A stretch of DNA of 64,000 bases from Thermus caliditerrae (GCF_021462525.1 NZ_JAKEDT010000002.1:27675-91674), one strand, 5' to 3'; shown: positions 24,244 through 32,695, counted from the stretch's first letter. Notes: generated from the letters alone by a model not told the origin. Numbers and translations are program-made.

Positions 24244-24603
24244 TCAGACTACCAGGTGCATGGCTTTTGCGCTCCCCCATTTTGGGGGATAAGCACTCTC
24301 CCGCACGCACTCGCCTTTGCAGATAGAACCCTAGAGGGTCTCCCGGCATCCAAATCCCCAAAGGACCCGCTCCTCCAAGCCTGCGCTGCAAGGAAGCCTG
24401 CCCCACCCAAGCAGGGAAGGAGCGGCAGGAACAGCACCCACCCCAAACCGCCTTCCAACGCACCCGCAGCAAGCTCACGAATCCACCCTTCCCAGCAAAG
24501 TCCATCCGTATGAAAACGCTGTGAAGAGAAGTATCCCCTGGCTCTGTGTCCCGAACCCCTTGCCCTTGACAAGCCTCCCCTCGAGGCCCCTAAATAGGGG
24601 GCG
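24244..24603. other. Divergent intergenic region between pilin operon and topA
   Basis: The largest gene-free stretch. It holds the topA promoter at its right end and, 30-45 nt before the first pilin, a hairpin CCCCC, ATTTT, GGGGG (24274-24288). Minus-strand frames across it give low-complexity or Cys/Trp-rich products without family features. No riboswitch could be supported. Confidence 0.6.
24566..24596 (+). promoter_or_regulatory. topA promoter
   Basis: TTGACA, 19 nt, TAAATA. The -10 box ends 7 nt before the ATG, giving a leaderless mRNA. An 18-nt spacing with CTAAAT is an equal reading. Confidence 0.6.
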
Positions 24604-27174
24604 ATGCCGACCAAAAGCACCCGCAAGGCCACGGCTGGGAAGCACCCCAGCGCCAAGCCTCGGGCAGGAGAAGCGGCCACCCTGGTGGTGGTAGAGTCCC
24701 CCGCCAAGGCCAAGAGCATCCAGAAGATGCTGGGCCCTGGCTACGAGGTCAAGGCCAGCCTGGGCCACGTAGCCGACCTCCCCGAGAGGGAGCTGGGGGT
24801 GGACGTGGCCCGGGACTTCGCCCCCACCTACGAGGTGAAGCGGGACAAGAAGGCGGTGGTGGAGGAGCTAAGGCGGGCCGCCCAGGGCAAACGCCTCCTC
24901 ATCGCCACCGACCCCGACCGGGAAGGAGAGGCCATCGGCTGGCACGTGGCAAGGCTCCTGGAACGCGACCCCAAGGAGCCCCTAAGGGTGGAGTTCCACG
25001 AGATCACCCCCAAGGTGGTGCGCCAGGCGGTGGAGCGCCCTAGGCCCATCGACCAGAACCTGGTGGACGCCCAGCAGGCCCGGCGCGTCCTGGACCGCCT
25101 GGTGGGCTACAACCTCTCCCCCCTTCTCTCCCTGGAGTTCCGCAAGCGGGCCCTTTCCGCCGGCAGGGTGCAGAGCGTGGCCCTCCGGCTGGTGGTGGAG
25201 CGGGAGGAGGCCATCGAGGCCTTCCGGCGGGAAGAGTACTGGACCCTCGAGGGCCTCTTTGAAGTCCAGGGCAAAACCTTCCCCGCCCTCCTCCACGAGG
25301 TGGAGGGCCAGCGCCTCTGGACCGGGCAGGGGGAGAAGGAAGGAAAACTGCACCTGGAAACCGAGGCGCAGGCCCTCGCCCTGGCGGAACGGGTGCAAAC
25401 CCTCCCCTACCGCGTGGCCCAGGTGGAGGTCAGGGAAAGGCGCAAATCCCCCCCGCCCCCCTTCACCACCTCCACCCTGCAGCAGGCCGCCTCTAGCCGC
25501 CTGGGCTACACCGCCAGCCGCACCATGCGCATCGCCCAACGCCTCTACGAGGGGGTGGACCTGCCCGAGGGCACCGTGGGCCTCATCACCTACATGCGTA
25601 CCGACTCCGTGCGCGTCTCCCCCGAGGCCGTGGCCCTGGCGCGGGAGGCGATCGGGGAAATGTACGGCCCCGCCTACCTGCCCGAGGCCCCCCGGGTCTA
25701 CCGCAACCGCAAGGAGGGAGTCCAGGACGCCCACGAGGCCATCCGCCCCACGGACCCCAGGCGCACCCCTGAAGGAGTGCGCCCATACCTCTCCGAGGAG
25801 GAGTACCGCCTCTACGACCTCGTCTGGCGCCGCTTCCTGGCCAGCCAGATGAAAGACGCCCTCTACGAGCAGACGGTGATCCTGCTGGAGGGTCAAGGAC
25901 AGCCCCGCTTCACCTTCCGGGCCGCGGGCTCGGTGCTCCGGTTTGAGGGCTACCTGAAGGCCTGGGGCCGGGAAGGGGAGGACGAGGAGGAAGCCCCCCC
26001 GGTGCCCGCCGTGCCCCAGGGGGCGGAGGCCAGGCTTCTCCAGGCTAGGCCCGAGCAGCACTTCACCGAGCCCCTGCCCCGCTACACCGACGCCACCTTG
26101 GTGAAGACCATGGAGGAGCTCGGCATCGGCCGTCCCTCCACCTACGCCCCTACCCTCGAGACCCTGGAGAAGCGGGGCTACGTGGAGCGAAAGGGGCGCA
26201 CCCTCCTCCCCACCCCCCTGGGGCGGCAAATCGTCCACTACCTCAAGGAGCGCTTCCCCCGGGTGGTGGCCTACGAGTTCACCGCCCAGATGGAGGAGGG
26301 GCTGGACCAGGTGGAGGAGGGCAAGGTCCCCTGGCCCCAGGTGGTGTGGGAGTTCTACGAGCCATTTTTGAAGGAGCTGAGCCAGGTGCCCAAGAAGACC
26401 TGCCCCCAGTGCGGCAGGCCCCTGGAGCTGAAGGTGAGCCGCTTTGGGCAGTTTTTGGGGTGCACCGGCTACCCGGAGTGCACCTACACCGAGCCCCTGG
26501 AAAGGAAAAAGGAGGCCGAACCCATCGGGGAAGCCTGCCCCAAGTGCGGCAGGCCCTTGGTGCGGAAGGAAGGCCGCTACGGGTCCTTCATCGCCTGCTC
26601 CGGCTACCCCGAGTGCGACTACACCCGGGACGACGGCACCCCCACGGGCCACACCTGCCCCAAGTGCGGAAGCCGGGTCCTGGAAAAGCGGAGCAAGCGG
26701 GGGAAGCCCTACTACAAGTGCGAAAGCAACGCCTGCGACTTCCTTTCCTTCTACCCCCTTCTGGACCAGACCTGCCCTTCTTGTGGCTGGCCGCTGGTGG
26801 GCAAAGGGCAAGGGGCCTGCATGAACCCCGCCTGCCCGGCGCATGTTCCCAAGCTGATCCCGCTCCCCAAAGCCCAGGCAACCTCGGCTTCCAAGGGCGG
26901 GAAACCCGCCCGCCGCAAGGCCGCTTCGGCCTCGAGGCGCACAGGGAGGAAGGCCAAAGGGCAAGGCCAAGGAGCCTCCCCGCCCAAGCCGCCCTCGGAC
27001 TGGGAGGAGCTGAAGCCCTTCCTTCACGAGCTGGCCCCGGAGGAGCGCGGGGCGGTGGAAGCCCTGGCCCTTGGCGAGCCTCTTTCCCCGGAAAACGCCA
27101 AGCTGGCCCAGCGGGCCCTCTTCAAACTGCGCATGCGCAAGGGACGGGCCAGAAAGGAGACGGTAGCCCCCTGA
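24604..27174 (+). CDS. topA: DNA topoisomerase I (type IA) TopA
   Basis: An 856-residue type IA topoisomerase relaxing negative supercoils. An extra basic N-terminal tail (about 22 residues) precedes the TOPRIM domain (VVVESPAKAKSIQKML; the acidic DPDREGEA motif). The active-site tyrosine is in GLITYMRTDS. After the core come four zinc-ribbon repeats (starting CPQCGRPL, CPKCGRPL, CPKCGSRV and CPSCGWPL; residues about 600-745), then a Lys/Arg/Ala-rich linker and a C-terminal acidic domain. TGATG overlap with the small downstream gene. Confidence 0.96.
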   Translation: MPTKSTRKATAGKHPSAKPRAGEAATLVVVESPAKAKSIQKMLGPGYEVKASLGHVADLPERELGVDVARDFAPTYEVKRDKKAVVEELRRAAQGKRLLIATDPDREGEAIGWHVARLLERDPKEPLRVEFHEITPKVVRQAVERPRPIDQNLVDAQQARRVLDRLVGYNLSPLLSLEFRKRALSAGRVQSVALRLVVEREEAIEAFRREEYWTLEGLFEVQGKTFPALLHEVEGQRLWTGQGEKEGKLHLETEAQALALAERVQTLPYRVAQVEVRERRKSPPPPFTTSTLQQAASSRLGYTASRTMRIAQRLYEGVDLPEGTVGLITYMRTDSVRVSPEAVALAREAIGEMYGPAYLPEAPRVYRNRKEGVQDAHEAIRPTDPRRTPEGVRPYLSEEEYRLYDLVWRRFLASQMKDALYEQTVILLEGQGQPRFTFRAAGSVLRFEGYLKAWGREGEDEEEAPPVPAVPQGAEARLLQARPEQHFTEPLPRYTDATLVKTMEELGIGRPSTYAPTLETLEKRGYVERKGRTLLPTPLGRQIVHYLKERFPRVVAYEFTAQMEEGLDQVEEGKVPWPQVVWEFYEPFLKELSQVPKKTCPQCGRPLELKVSRFGQFLGCTGYPECTYTEPLERKKEAEPIGEACPKCGRPLVRKEGRYGSFIACSGYPECDYTRDDGTPTGHTCPKCGSRVLEKRSKRGKPYYKCESNACDFLSFYPLLDQTCPSCGWPLVGKGQGACMNPACPAHVPKLIPLPKAQATSASKGGKPARRKAASASRRTGRKAKGQGQGASPPKPPSDWEELKPFLHELAPEERGAVEALALGEPLSPENAKLAQRALFKLRMRKGRARKETVAP

Positions 27175-27434
27175 TGGAAAGCTTCAAACTCCACCTTCTG
27201 CGGCTAGCCCGGCAGGGGCCAGTGGAGGTGCCCGGGGTGCCCGCACGGGCCTACACCCTCTTGGAACCCGTGGAACGGGAAGGGAGCGGGTTTTACCTCC
27301 TTCTGGAAGGGGAACTGGTCATCGACCTCCCCGAAGGGCGCTACCTCCACCTCAAAAAAGGGGAGGCCGCCCGGCTCACGGAGCCCCACCGCCTCCTCCC
27401 TGTGGAGCGGGCGGTGCTTTTGGAGGTGGGGTAG
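27174..27434 (+). CDS. Small cupin-like protein
   Basis: An 86-residue protein starting at an ATG whose A is the last base of the topA stop. The pattern GSGFYLLLEGELVIDLPEG then YLHLKKGEAARL is that of a single-domain cupin barrel: strand, glycine turn, strand, then a Gly-Glu motif. Metal-binding histidines of classical cupins are mostly missing, so it may be structural or regulatory. Its last 59 nt overlap the 3' end of the convergent vanW gene. Confidence 0.6.
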   Translation: MESFKLHLLRLARQGPVEVPGVPARAYTLLEPVEREGSGFYLLLEGELVIDLPEGRYLHLKKGEAARLTEPHRLLPVERAVLLEVG

Positions 27435-28509
27435 GTCCCACCAGGTAGACCGCCCCCCAGGGGCGGTACACGCTCACCAGCTTGTCCTCCCTCACCCGTC
27501 CGTCCCCGTAGCGCACGGTACGCCGCACCTCCACCTTTGCCCCCTCGGCGGCAAAGTCCACCTGCTTGCGCGTCCCAGGGGGCAGGGAGGGTTCCACCAC
27601 CTCCTTCGGAGGTAAGGGCGGCTTGCGCTCGGAAACAAAGGGGCCTTCCCAGCGCACCTCCCGGTCCTTGGTGCCGAAGAGGTGAAAGCGCAGGGTGGCG
27701 CCCTGGACGGAGCGTTGCACCAGGATATACCCGGGGGTGTCGTTGAGCACCCGTAGATCCTTGTAGGGCTGGATCACGGCGGCGTCTAGGCCGGTGGGCC
27801 GGTAGTAGGCCACCTGATAGCTGTGGGCATGGCGTTCCAGGATGGGAAGCCCTGCGAAGAAGAAGGCCCGGAAGAGGGTGGTGGAGACCTGGCACACCCC
27901 GCCCCCCACCCCCTGCTCCGTGCGGTCGCCCACGATGACGAAGGCTTCCTTGTACCCTTCCTCCTGGGTCACGGGCCCCAGGGCCTGGTTGAAGGAGAAC
28001 CTGCCCGGGGGGATGAGGAGGCCGTCCAGCTTGCTGGAGGCCAGGAGGAGGTTGTGGGCGCGCTCTCGGCTGGAACCGCGGAAGCTGGTCTCCCCCGTGG
28101 CCAGGTGCTCCCGCACCCCCAGCACGTAGAGCTCTTTCAGGCTGGGCGTGGGGTAGGTGTAGCGCACCGGCAGGACAAAGCTCTTCCTGCCCGCGTCCCG
28201 CGCTTGGCGGTAGGCGGCCAAGGCCTCGGCCTCGCTGAAGGTTAACCCCTTCTTCTCCACCCCCCGCCACCGTTCCCCCTGCAACACAAAGCGGGGGGGC
28301 CTAGGCTCACGGGCCAGCTTCTTCAAAAGGGCCCGAAGTTCCGCCTCTGAGGCCACGTGAAAGGTCTGGCTCCCCACGTAGGTGCGGAGCACCCCATCCT
28401 CCAAAACGTCCTCTTCCAAAACCAGCACCGCCGTCAAAACAGGGGAACCACCCCCGCTTTGGGCCAGGGCCAGGCCCAAGAGCAACACCCAAGGAGTCCA
28501 ACGCCACAT
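27376..28509 (-). CDS. VanW family protein with C-terminal G5-like region
   Basis: A 377-residue exported protein: signal peptide at residues 1-16 (ending LALAQ), a region at about 20-110, then the VanW domain (about 120-255; GRFSFNQALGPVT, GVGGGVCQVSTTLFRAFFFAG, with the conserved Cys). A G5-like segment follows (RKQVDFAAEGAKVEVRR). VanW is associated with glycopeptide-resistance clusters, but the function is unresolved. TAGATT 6 nt before ATG suggests a leaderless start. The Pro/Gly-rich C-terminus overlaps the cupin-like gene. Confidence 0.85.
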   Translation of the reverse strand: MWRWTPWVLLLGLALAQSGGGSPVLTAVLVLEEDVLEDGVLRTYVGSQTFHVASEAELRALLKKLAREPRPPRFVLQGERWRGVEKKGLTFSEAEALAAYRQARDAGRKSFVLPVRYTYPTPSLKELYVLGVREHLATGETSFRGSSRERAHNLLLASSKLDGLLIPPGRFSFNQALGPVTQEEGYKEAFVIVGDRTEQGVGGGVCQVSTTLFRAFFFAGLPILERHAHSYQVAYYRPTGLDAAVIQPYKDLRVLNDTPGYILVQRSVQGATLRFHLFGTKDREVRWEGPFVSERKPPLPPKEVVEPSLPPGTRKQVDFAAEGAKVEVRRTVRYGDGRVREDKLVSVYRPWGAVYLVGPTPPPKAPPAPQGGGGGAP

Positions 28510-28515
28510 GGGCGA

Positions 28516-28521
28516 AATCTA
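28516..28521 (-). promoter_or_regulatory. -10 box of vanW
   Basis: TAGATT on the minus strand, 6 nt before the ATG at 28509. Confidence 0.45.
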
Positions 28522-28533
28522 CCACGTTCCCTG

Positions 28534-29250
28534 TTAAGGCTCCGTGAAAAGGCCCACCGCCCGGTACAAGGCCTCCTCTTCCTCCGGGGTAAGGAACCGA
28601 GCCTCCCCCTGGGGCAGGTTCCCTAGCTCTATAGGGCCTAGGGCGAGGCGCTTCAGGTAGAGCACCCGGTTCCCCCGGGCCTGGAACATGCGCTTCACCT
28701 GGTGGAAGCGCCCCTCCCGGAGGACGAGTTCCACCCAGGTGGGGTCTTCCCCAAAGGAGAGCTCCGCGGGCAAAAGCCGTTTTCCGTCCAGGGAAAGCCC
28801 CTCTGCGAAAGCCTTTTGGTCCTCCTCGGTGGCCGGGCGCTCCAGGTGGACCAGGTAGCGCTTCGCCACCTTGTGCCGGGGATGGGTGAGGCGGTGGAGG
28901 AGCTCCCCATCGGTGGTAAAGAGGAGGAGCCCCTCGGTGTCCTTGTCCAGGCGGCCCACCGGGGCGAGGTCCCGGGTGGGAAAGCCCGAAAGCAGGGCGT
29001 AGACGCTGGGCCCCTCGGTGCGGCTCGTCACGTACCCCGCGGGCTTGTGCAGGAGGAGGTGGTGGTGGCGGCGCACCGCCAGGGGCTTCCCGTCCAGCTC
29101 CAAGGAGGCCCCTTCTGGGACGTGGAAGCCCGGGTCCCGCACCACCTCCCCCGCCACCCGCACCCGCCCGGCGCGCACCAGGCGGGCCACCTCCTTGCGG
29201 CTCCCCAGGCCCAGCCGGGCCAGAAGCCGGTCCAGGCGCTCCCCCCTCAT
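28534..29250 (-). CDS. Pseudouridine synthase, RsuA/RluB/RluE family
   Basis: A 238-residue enzyme with an N-terminal S4 RNA-binding domain (MRGERLDRLLARLGLGSRKE, residues 1-60) and the RsuA-type catalytic domain. The catalytic Asp is in the conserved GRLDKDTEGLLLFTTDG. It isomerises a uridine in rRNA (16S U516 for RsuA, 23S for RluB); which target cannot be told. The frame is open to 29541 but the S4 domain and ATGA overlap fix ATG 29250. Confidence 0.9.
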   Translation of the reverse strand: MRGERLDRLLARLGLGSRKEVARLVRAGRVRVAGEVVRDPGFHVPEGASLELDGKPLAVRRHHHLLLHKPAGYVTSRTEGPSVYALLSGFPTRDLAPVGRLDKDTEGLLLFTTDGELLHRLTHPRHKVAKRYLVHLERPATEEDQKAFAEGLSLDGKRLLPAELSFGEDPTWVELVLREGRFHQVKRMFQARGNRVLYLKRLALGPIELGNLPQGEARFLTPEEEEALYRAVGLFTEP

Positions 29251-29576
29251 AGCTCTCGGGCCCCCTCCAGCCACCAAAGGGCCCCCTTGGCCCGAAGCCT
29301 GGCGAACTCCTCTGGGGTGAGGCCCCTGGCCTCCACCCGGCCCGGGTTTAGGCGCTGGAGAAAGGTGAAGCGCTCCAAGGGGTCTTTCGGCAGATGGGGG
29401 GAGACCACCAGCAGGTCGATGTCGCTTTCCACGTTGAACACTCCCCGGGCCACCGAACCATAAAGGTACACCCGGGCCTCCCCTAAGGCCTGCCGCACCC
29501 TTTGGGCAAAGGCCTTGGCCTCGTCCAGAAGGCTCTCCCACTCGGCCCTTCGCCCCTCAAGGGCCTTCCAGGCCAT
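29247..29576 (-). CDS. MNT-type nucleotidyltransferase (antitoxin-like)
   Basis: A 109-residue minimal nucleotidyltransferase. The catalytic signature is complete: GS, ten residues, DID (GSVARGVFNVESDID). In MntA-HepT systems this enzyme adenylylates the HEPN toxin. It follows the HEPN gene with a 20-nt overlap, the typical paired arrangement. A downstream ATGA overlap ties it to the rsuA-like gene, so the pair is transcribed with an RNA-modifying enzyme. Confidence 0.85.
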   Translation of the reverse strand: MAWKALEGRRAEWESLLDEAKAFAQRVRQALGEARVYLYGSVARGVFNVESDIDLLVVSPHLPKDPLERFTFLQRLNPGRVEARGLTPEEFARLRAKGALWWLEGAREL

Positions 29577-29976
29577 GCCACACCTCCTCTACCCATCCCA
29601 GGATGCTCCTGGCCGCCTGCAAGGCCTCCTTAGCCCGGGAGGGGGTGTAGTACTCGTAGGGACTACCCTCAGGGTAGGCGTCGGGGTAGCGGGCGGGGAT
29701 GTAGTGGGCGTCCAGGAGCCGCGCCCCCTCCTCCAGGACCGGGGGAATGACCAAGCCCGTTTCCGCCAAGGCTTGGAGCAGGCGGAAAAGGGCGTGGCCG
29801 AAGGCGGGCCGCCCAAGGCCCCGGAGGAGCCCCTTCAAGGCGTACTCCCCCGCTTGGTGGGCTTTAAAGCTGGCCCAGTCGTAGTCCCCTTCCTCCAGGT
29901 CACGCTCCCCAGAGGCCAGGGTATGCCGCGCTTGGGCCAGCCATCTCTCTCCTTCCTCCCGGTCCAAGGGCACCAT
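29557..29976 (-). CDS. HEPN domain protein (toxin-like partner of MNT)
   Basis: An alpha-helical HEPN protein of 139 residues from ATG 29976 (146 residues from ATG 29997). Family pattern: ERWLAQARHTLASGERDLEEGDYDWASFKAHQAGEYALKG broken over two helices, then GRPAFGHALFRLL. The HepT-type R-X4-6-H-X-Y ribonuclease motif is not clear: RPAFGH gives R-X4-H but no following Tyr, so catalytic toxicity is uncertain. AAGGAGG sits directly at ATG 29976, so the true start may be 29997, 29976 or a TTG just inside. It abuts the divergent AlaX gene. Confidence 0.78.
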   Translation of the reverse strand: MVPLDREEGERWLAQARHTLASGERDLEEGDYDWASFKAHQAGEYALKGLLRGLGRPAFGHALFRLLQALAETGLVIPPVLEEGARLLDAHYIPARYPDAYPEGSPYEYYTPSRAKEALQAARSILGWVEEVWHGLEGP

Positions 29977-29982
29977 CCTCCT

Positions 29983-29988
29983 TATCCT
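29983..29988 (+). promoter_or_regulatory. -10 box of alaX-like gene
   Basis: TATCCT, 7 nt before ATG 29996. On the opposite strand the same DNA encodes the start region of the HEPN gene. Confidence 0.45.
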
Positions 29989-29995
29989 AAAGGGC

Positions 29996-31123
29996 ATGAG
30001 GCTTTACCAGCTGGACAGCTACGCCACCCGCTTTCGGGCCCAGGTGGTGCGGGTTTGGAGCGATGAGAAGGGGCACCATGCCGTGCTTTCCGAGACCCTT
30101 TTCTACCCGGAATCCGGCGGCCAGCCTGCGGACACCGGGGTCCTCAAGGGCCCCTTTGGCGAGGTGCGGGTCCTCCACGCCTACGAGGAGGAAAAGGCCT
30201 TTGGCGACGTGGTCCACGTGCTCTCCGCCCCCATTCCCGAAGGGGTGGAGGTGGAAGGAGAGATCGACTGGTATAGGCGCTTCCGCCACATGCAACGCCA
30301 CACCGCCCAGCACATCCTCTCCCAGGCCCTCCTCCGGGCCGGGGGGTACCACACGGTGGCCGTGAGCCTGGATGGGCCCATCTGCACCGTGGACCTAAAG
30401 GAGGAAGTGGCGGAGGCCAAGCTGCAAGAGGCCGAGGCCTTGGCCAACTTTGCCGTTTACGCCGACTACCCGGTGGAAGCCTTCTGGGTCTCCGAAGAGG
30501 AGCTCTCCCAATACCCTCTGAGGCGGCCTCCTAAGGTGCAAGGCCGGGTGCGCCTGGTGCGGATCGGGGACTTCGACCTGGCGGCCTGCGGGGGCACCCA
30601 CCTCAAGACCAGCGCCCAGGCGGGGCCCATCAAGGTGCTCAAGTGGGAGCGGTACAAGGGGGGGACCCGGGTGCACTTCCTGGCGGGGTGGGAGGCTTTG
30701 GAGGACTACCACGCCAAGCACGCCCTGCTTTCCCGCCTGGCCCTTTCCTTCTCCACCAGCCCCCTGGAGCTGGAAAGACCCGTGCGCCGCCTTCAGGAGG
30801 AGGTATACGCCCTTAAGGGCGAGAACCTGGAGCTTAAAGAGGCTTTGGTGGAGACCCTCCTGCCCCGGGCCCTCGAGGAGAGGGTGCTCCTGGTGCCGGC
30901 TCCCGTCCTGGGGGACCTGGCCAAAAGGCTTCTTTCCTGGAGCGAGAAGACCTTTTTGCTCCTTTCCCTCGAGGGTCGCTTTGCCACCTTGGGCCCCGGC
31001 CGGCAGGAGGTTTTGGAAAGGCTTAAGGCCCTTGGGGCCAAGGGCGGGGGAAAAGAGGTGGTCCAGGGAAGCCTGCCCAAGGAAAAGGTGGCCGCAGCCT
31101 TGGATCCGGGCCTCGTAAGCTAA
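29996..31123 (+). CDS. AlaX-type alanyl-tRNA editing protein (AlaRS-like editing domain, DHHA1)
   Basis: A 375-residue free-standing relative of the alanyl-tRNA synthetase editing half. Domain order: N-terminal beta-barrel (residues 1-90), editing domain with zinc ligands HTAQH (about residue 102) and CGGTH (about 200), then coiled-coil and a DHHA1-like C-terminal domain. It should deacylate mischarged Ser- or Gly-tRNA(Ala). The DHHA1 domain makes it an AlaX-L type. Leaderless start with TATCCT upstream. Confidence 0.88.
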   Translation: MRLYQLDSYATRFRAQVVRVWSDEKGHHAVLSETLFYPESGGQPADTGVLKGPFGEVRVLHAYEEEKAFGDVVHVLSAPIPEGVEVEGEIDWYRRFRHMQRHTAQHILSQALLRAGGYHTVAVSLDGPICTVDLKEEVAEAKLQEAEALANFAVYADYPVEAFWVSEEELSQYPLRRPPKVQGRVRLVRIGDFDLAACGGTHLKTSAQAGPIKVLKWERYKGGTRVHFLAGWEALEDYHAKHALLSRLALSFSTSPLELERPVRRLQEEVYALKGENLELKEALVETLLPRALEERVLLVPAPVLGDLAKRLLSWSEKTFLLLSLEGRFATLGPGRQEVLERLKALGAKGGGKEVVQGSLPKEKVAAALDPGLVS

Positions 31124-31127
31124 GGCC

Positions 31128-31898
31128 ATGGGGCTTTTTGAGGGAAAGGGAGTCTTGGTCACGGGAGCGGCCCGGGGCATCGGCCGGGCCATCGCCCGGG
31201 CCTTCGCTCGGGAAGGGGCCTTGGTGGCCCTTTGCGATCTGCATCCCGAGGGGCGGGGGGTGGCGGAGGAGATCGGAGGCTTCTTCGTGCAGGCGGACCT
31301 GGCCGAGGAAAGGGACCGGGTGCGCTTTGTGGAAGAAGCGGCCAAGGCCCTGGGCCGGGTGGACGTGTTGGTGAACAACGCCGCCACCAGCGCCCCAGGT
31401 TCGGCCCTTACCGTAAAACTCCCCGAGTGGCGAAGGGTTTTGGAGGTGAACCTCACCGCTCCCATGCACCTCTCCGCCCTGGCGGCCAGGGAGATGGCCA
31501 AGGTAGGCGGGGGGGCCATCGTGAACGTGGCCAGCGTCCAGGGCCTCTTCGCCGAGCAGGAGAATGCTGCCTACAACGCTTCCAAGGGAGGGCTGGTCAA
31601 CCTCACCCGTTCCTTGGCTTTGGACCTGGCCCCCTTGGGCATCCGGGTGAACGCCGTGGCCCCGGGGGCCATCGCCACGGAGGCGGTACTGGAGGCCATC
31701 GCCCTTTCCGAGGACCCGGAGAGGACCCGCCGGGACTGGGAGGACCTTCACGCCCTGAGGAGGCTGGGCCAGCCCGAGGAAGTGGCGGAGGCAGTGGTTT
31801 TCCTAGCTTCGGAAAAAGCGAGCTTCATCACCGGGGCCATTCTGGTGGTGGACGGGGGTATGACGGCGAGCTTCATGATGGCGGGTAGGCCAGTCTAG
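31128..31898 (+). CDS. Short-chain dehydrogenase/reductase (FabG-like)
   Basis: A 256-residue classical SDR. Cofactor loop [13 protein letters not shown], the structural NNAA, the catalytic Ser in VNVASVQG, and Tyr/Lys in YNASKGG are all present; ends with a typical [18 protein letters not shown]. An Asp at the end of the second strand (CDLHPEG) suggests NAD preference. Substrate unknown. It lies 4 nt after the AlaX gene, so is probably co-transcribed, and faces repeat copy 3. Confidence 0.9.
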   Translation: MGLFEGKGVLVTGAARGIGRAIARAFAREGALVALCDLHPEGRGVAEEIGGFFVQADLAEERDRVRFVEEAAKALGRVDVLVNNAATSAPGSALTVKLPEWRRVLEVNLTAPMHLSALAAREMAKVGGGAIVNVASVQGLFAEQENAAYNASKGGLVNLTRSLALDLAPLGIRVNAVAPGAIATEAVLEAIALSEDPERTRRDWEDLHALRRLGQPEEVAEAVVFLASEKASFITGAILVVDGGMTASFMMAGRPV

Positions 31899-31944
31899 CG
31901 CTGCTCCACCCTGGTTTTGCCAGAGTAGGGGGCCCGGCCAATCC

Positions 31945-32050
31945 CTAAGTACCCCGTCGTGGCGCAAGCCACGACGGGGGCCCCAAAGAGGCCGTGAGCA
32001 CGCCGCTTTGGCTTTGGCCGGTGGGGCAACCTTTGCGTGCGGGTACTTAG
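31945..32050 (-). repeat. 106-bp dispersed palindromic repeat, copy 3 (inverted)
   Basis: Opposite orientation to copies 1 and 2, with perfect 10-bp inverted ends (CTAAGTACCC and GGGTACTTAG) and a perfect 12-bp hairpin stem. The loop still reads GCAA on the plus strand, so the hairpin centre is flipped relative to the rest of the element. Again it separates converging genes (SDR and the thioredoxin-reductase-like gene), but here both stop codons are outside it. Confidence 0.9.
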
Positions 32051-32092
32051 CCCGCACCATTTAGGCCCTTACCGATGTGGCGAAAAAGGGCA

Positions 32093-32635
32093 TCACGTGG
32101 CGTGGTCCTTGTAGGGCTCTCCCCGCAGGTCGGAGATCAAGTGGATGGCCACGTAGGCTCCATCCCCTGCGCTCACGATGGCGTGTCCCGGCACCTTGCC
32201 CCGGGCCACCCCGGCGGCGTAGACCCTGGGATAGCTGGTGCGGCCGGCCTCGTCGGTTTCTATGTGGACTCCCTTGCGGGTGAGGCCCAAGAGGGAGGGT
32301 AGGGTGGGGTCTTTGTGGGTGCAGAGGAGAAGCCTTTCCGCTTCCACCACGCCCCCCTCGGTCTCCACCTCAAAGACCCCCCCCAGGTCACGCACCCCCT
32401 TGACCACGCCCCTTTGGATCTCTGCCCCGTAGCGGCGGGCGTGCTCTTTCAGCCTCTCTAGAAGTTCCTCGCCCGAGGGTTCGTCCAGAAGGCCGGGGTA
32501 GTTGGGAACCCGGCTTACCTGGGCGATTTTGGAATGACCTCCATCCAGCACCAGGACCTTCAGCCCGGCTCGGGCCAGAAAAAGAGCCGCGGAAAGACCC
32601 GAGGGGCCGCCACCTACCACGAGAACATCCCACAT
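32093..32635 (-). CDS. Short thioredoxin-reductase-like FAD protein
   Basis: A 180-residue flavoprotein. It has VGGGPSGLSAALFLARAG for FAD binding at the start, and the second FAD motif (YAAGVARGK.PGHAIVSAGDGAYVA) at the end, but no NADPH domain and no CxxC redox site, about 60% of a usual TrxB. The size matches a known Thermus thioredoxin-reductase-related protein. The frame is open to 33373, but ATG 32635 with TATACT 9 nt upstream begins the fold. Function unknown. Confidence 0.85.
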   Translation of the reverse strand: MWDVLVVGGGPSGLSAALFLARAGLKVLVLDGGHSKIAQVSRVPNYPGLLDEPSGEELLERLKEHARRYGAEIQRGVVKGVRDLGGVFEVETEGGVVEAERLLLCTHKDPTLPSLLGLTRKGVHIETDEAGRTSYPRVYAAGVARGKVPGHAIVSAGDGAYVAIHLISDLRGEPYKDHAT

Positions 32636-32644
32636 ACCTTTTAG

Positions 32645-32650
32645 AGTATA
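32645..32650 (-). promoter_or_regulatory. -10 box of TrxR-like gene
   Basis: TATACT on the minus strand, 9 nt before ATG 32635; divergent from the PASTA-gene promoter 31 bp away. Confidence 0.5.
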
Positions 32651-32680
32651 TGGGCCAGGAACGAAGGGGAGAAGGCAAGG

Positions 32681-32686
32681 TATAAT
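32681..32686 (+). promoter_or_regulatory. -10 box of PASTA gene
   Basis: TATAAT, 9 nt before ATG 32696. No good -35 seen. Confidence 0.5.
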
Positions 32687-32695
32687 CGGCGGCGC

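Noticed and set aside
24244-24300. Possible c-di-GMP riboswitch before the pilin operon
   Set aside because: A GCGCAAAAGCC segment and GGTAG are reminiscent of a GEMM riboswitch, but the conserved helices cannot be formed and the second half would lie inside the coding region.
24221-24505. A 94-codon minus-strand frame upstream of the pilins
   Set aside because: No signal, family motif or Shine-Dalgarno; overlaps the start of the first pilin; probably random.
24982-27027. A 681-codon open frame antisense to topA
   Set aside because: It is the mirror of a high-G+C coding sequence, rich in Gly, His and Leu with no motif. topA has full domain support.
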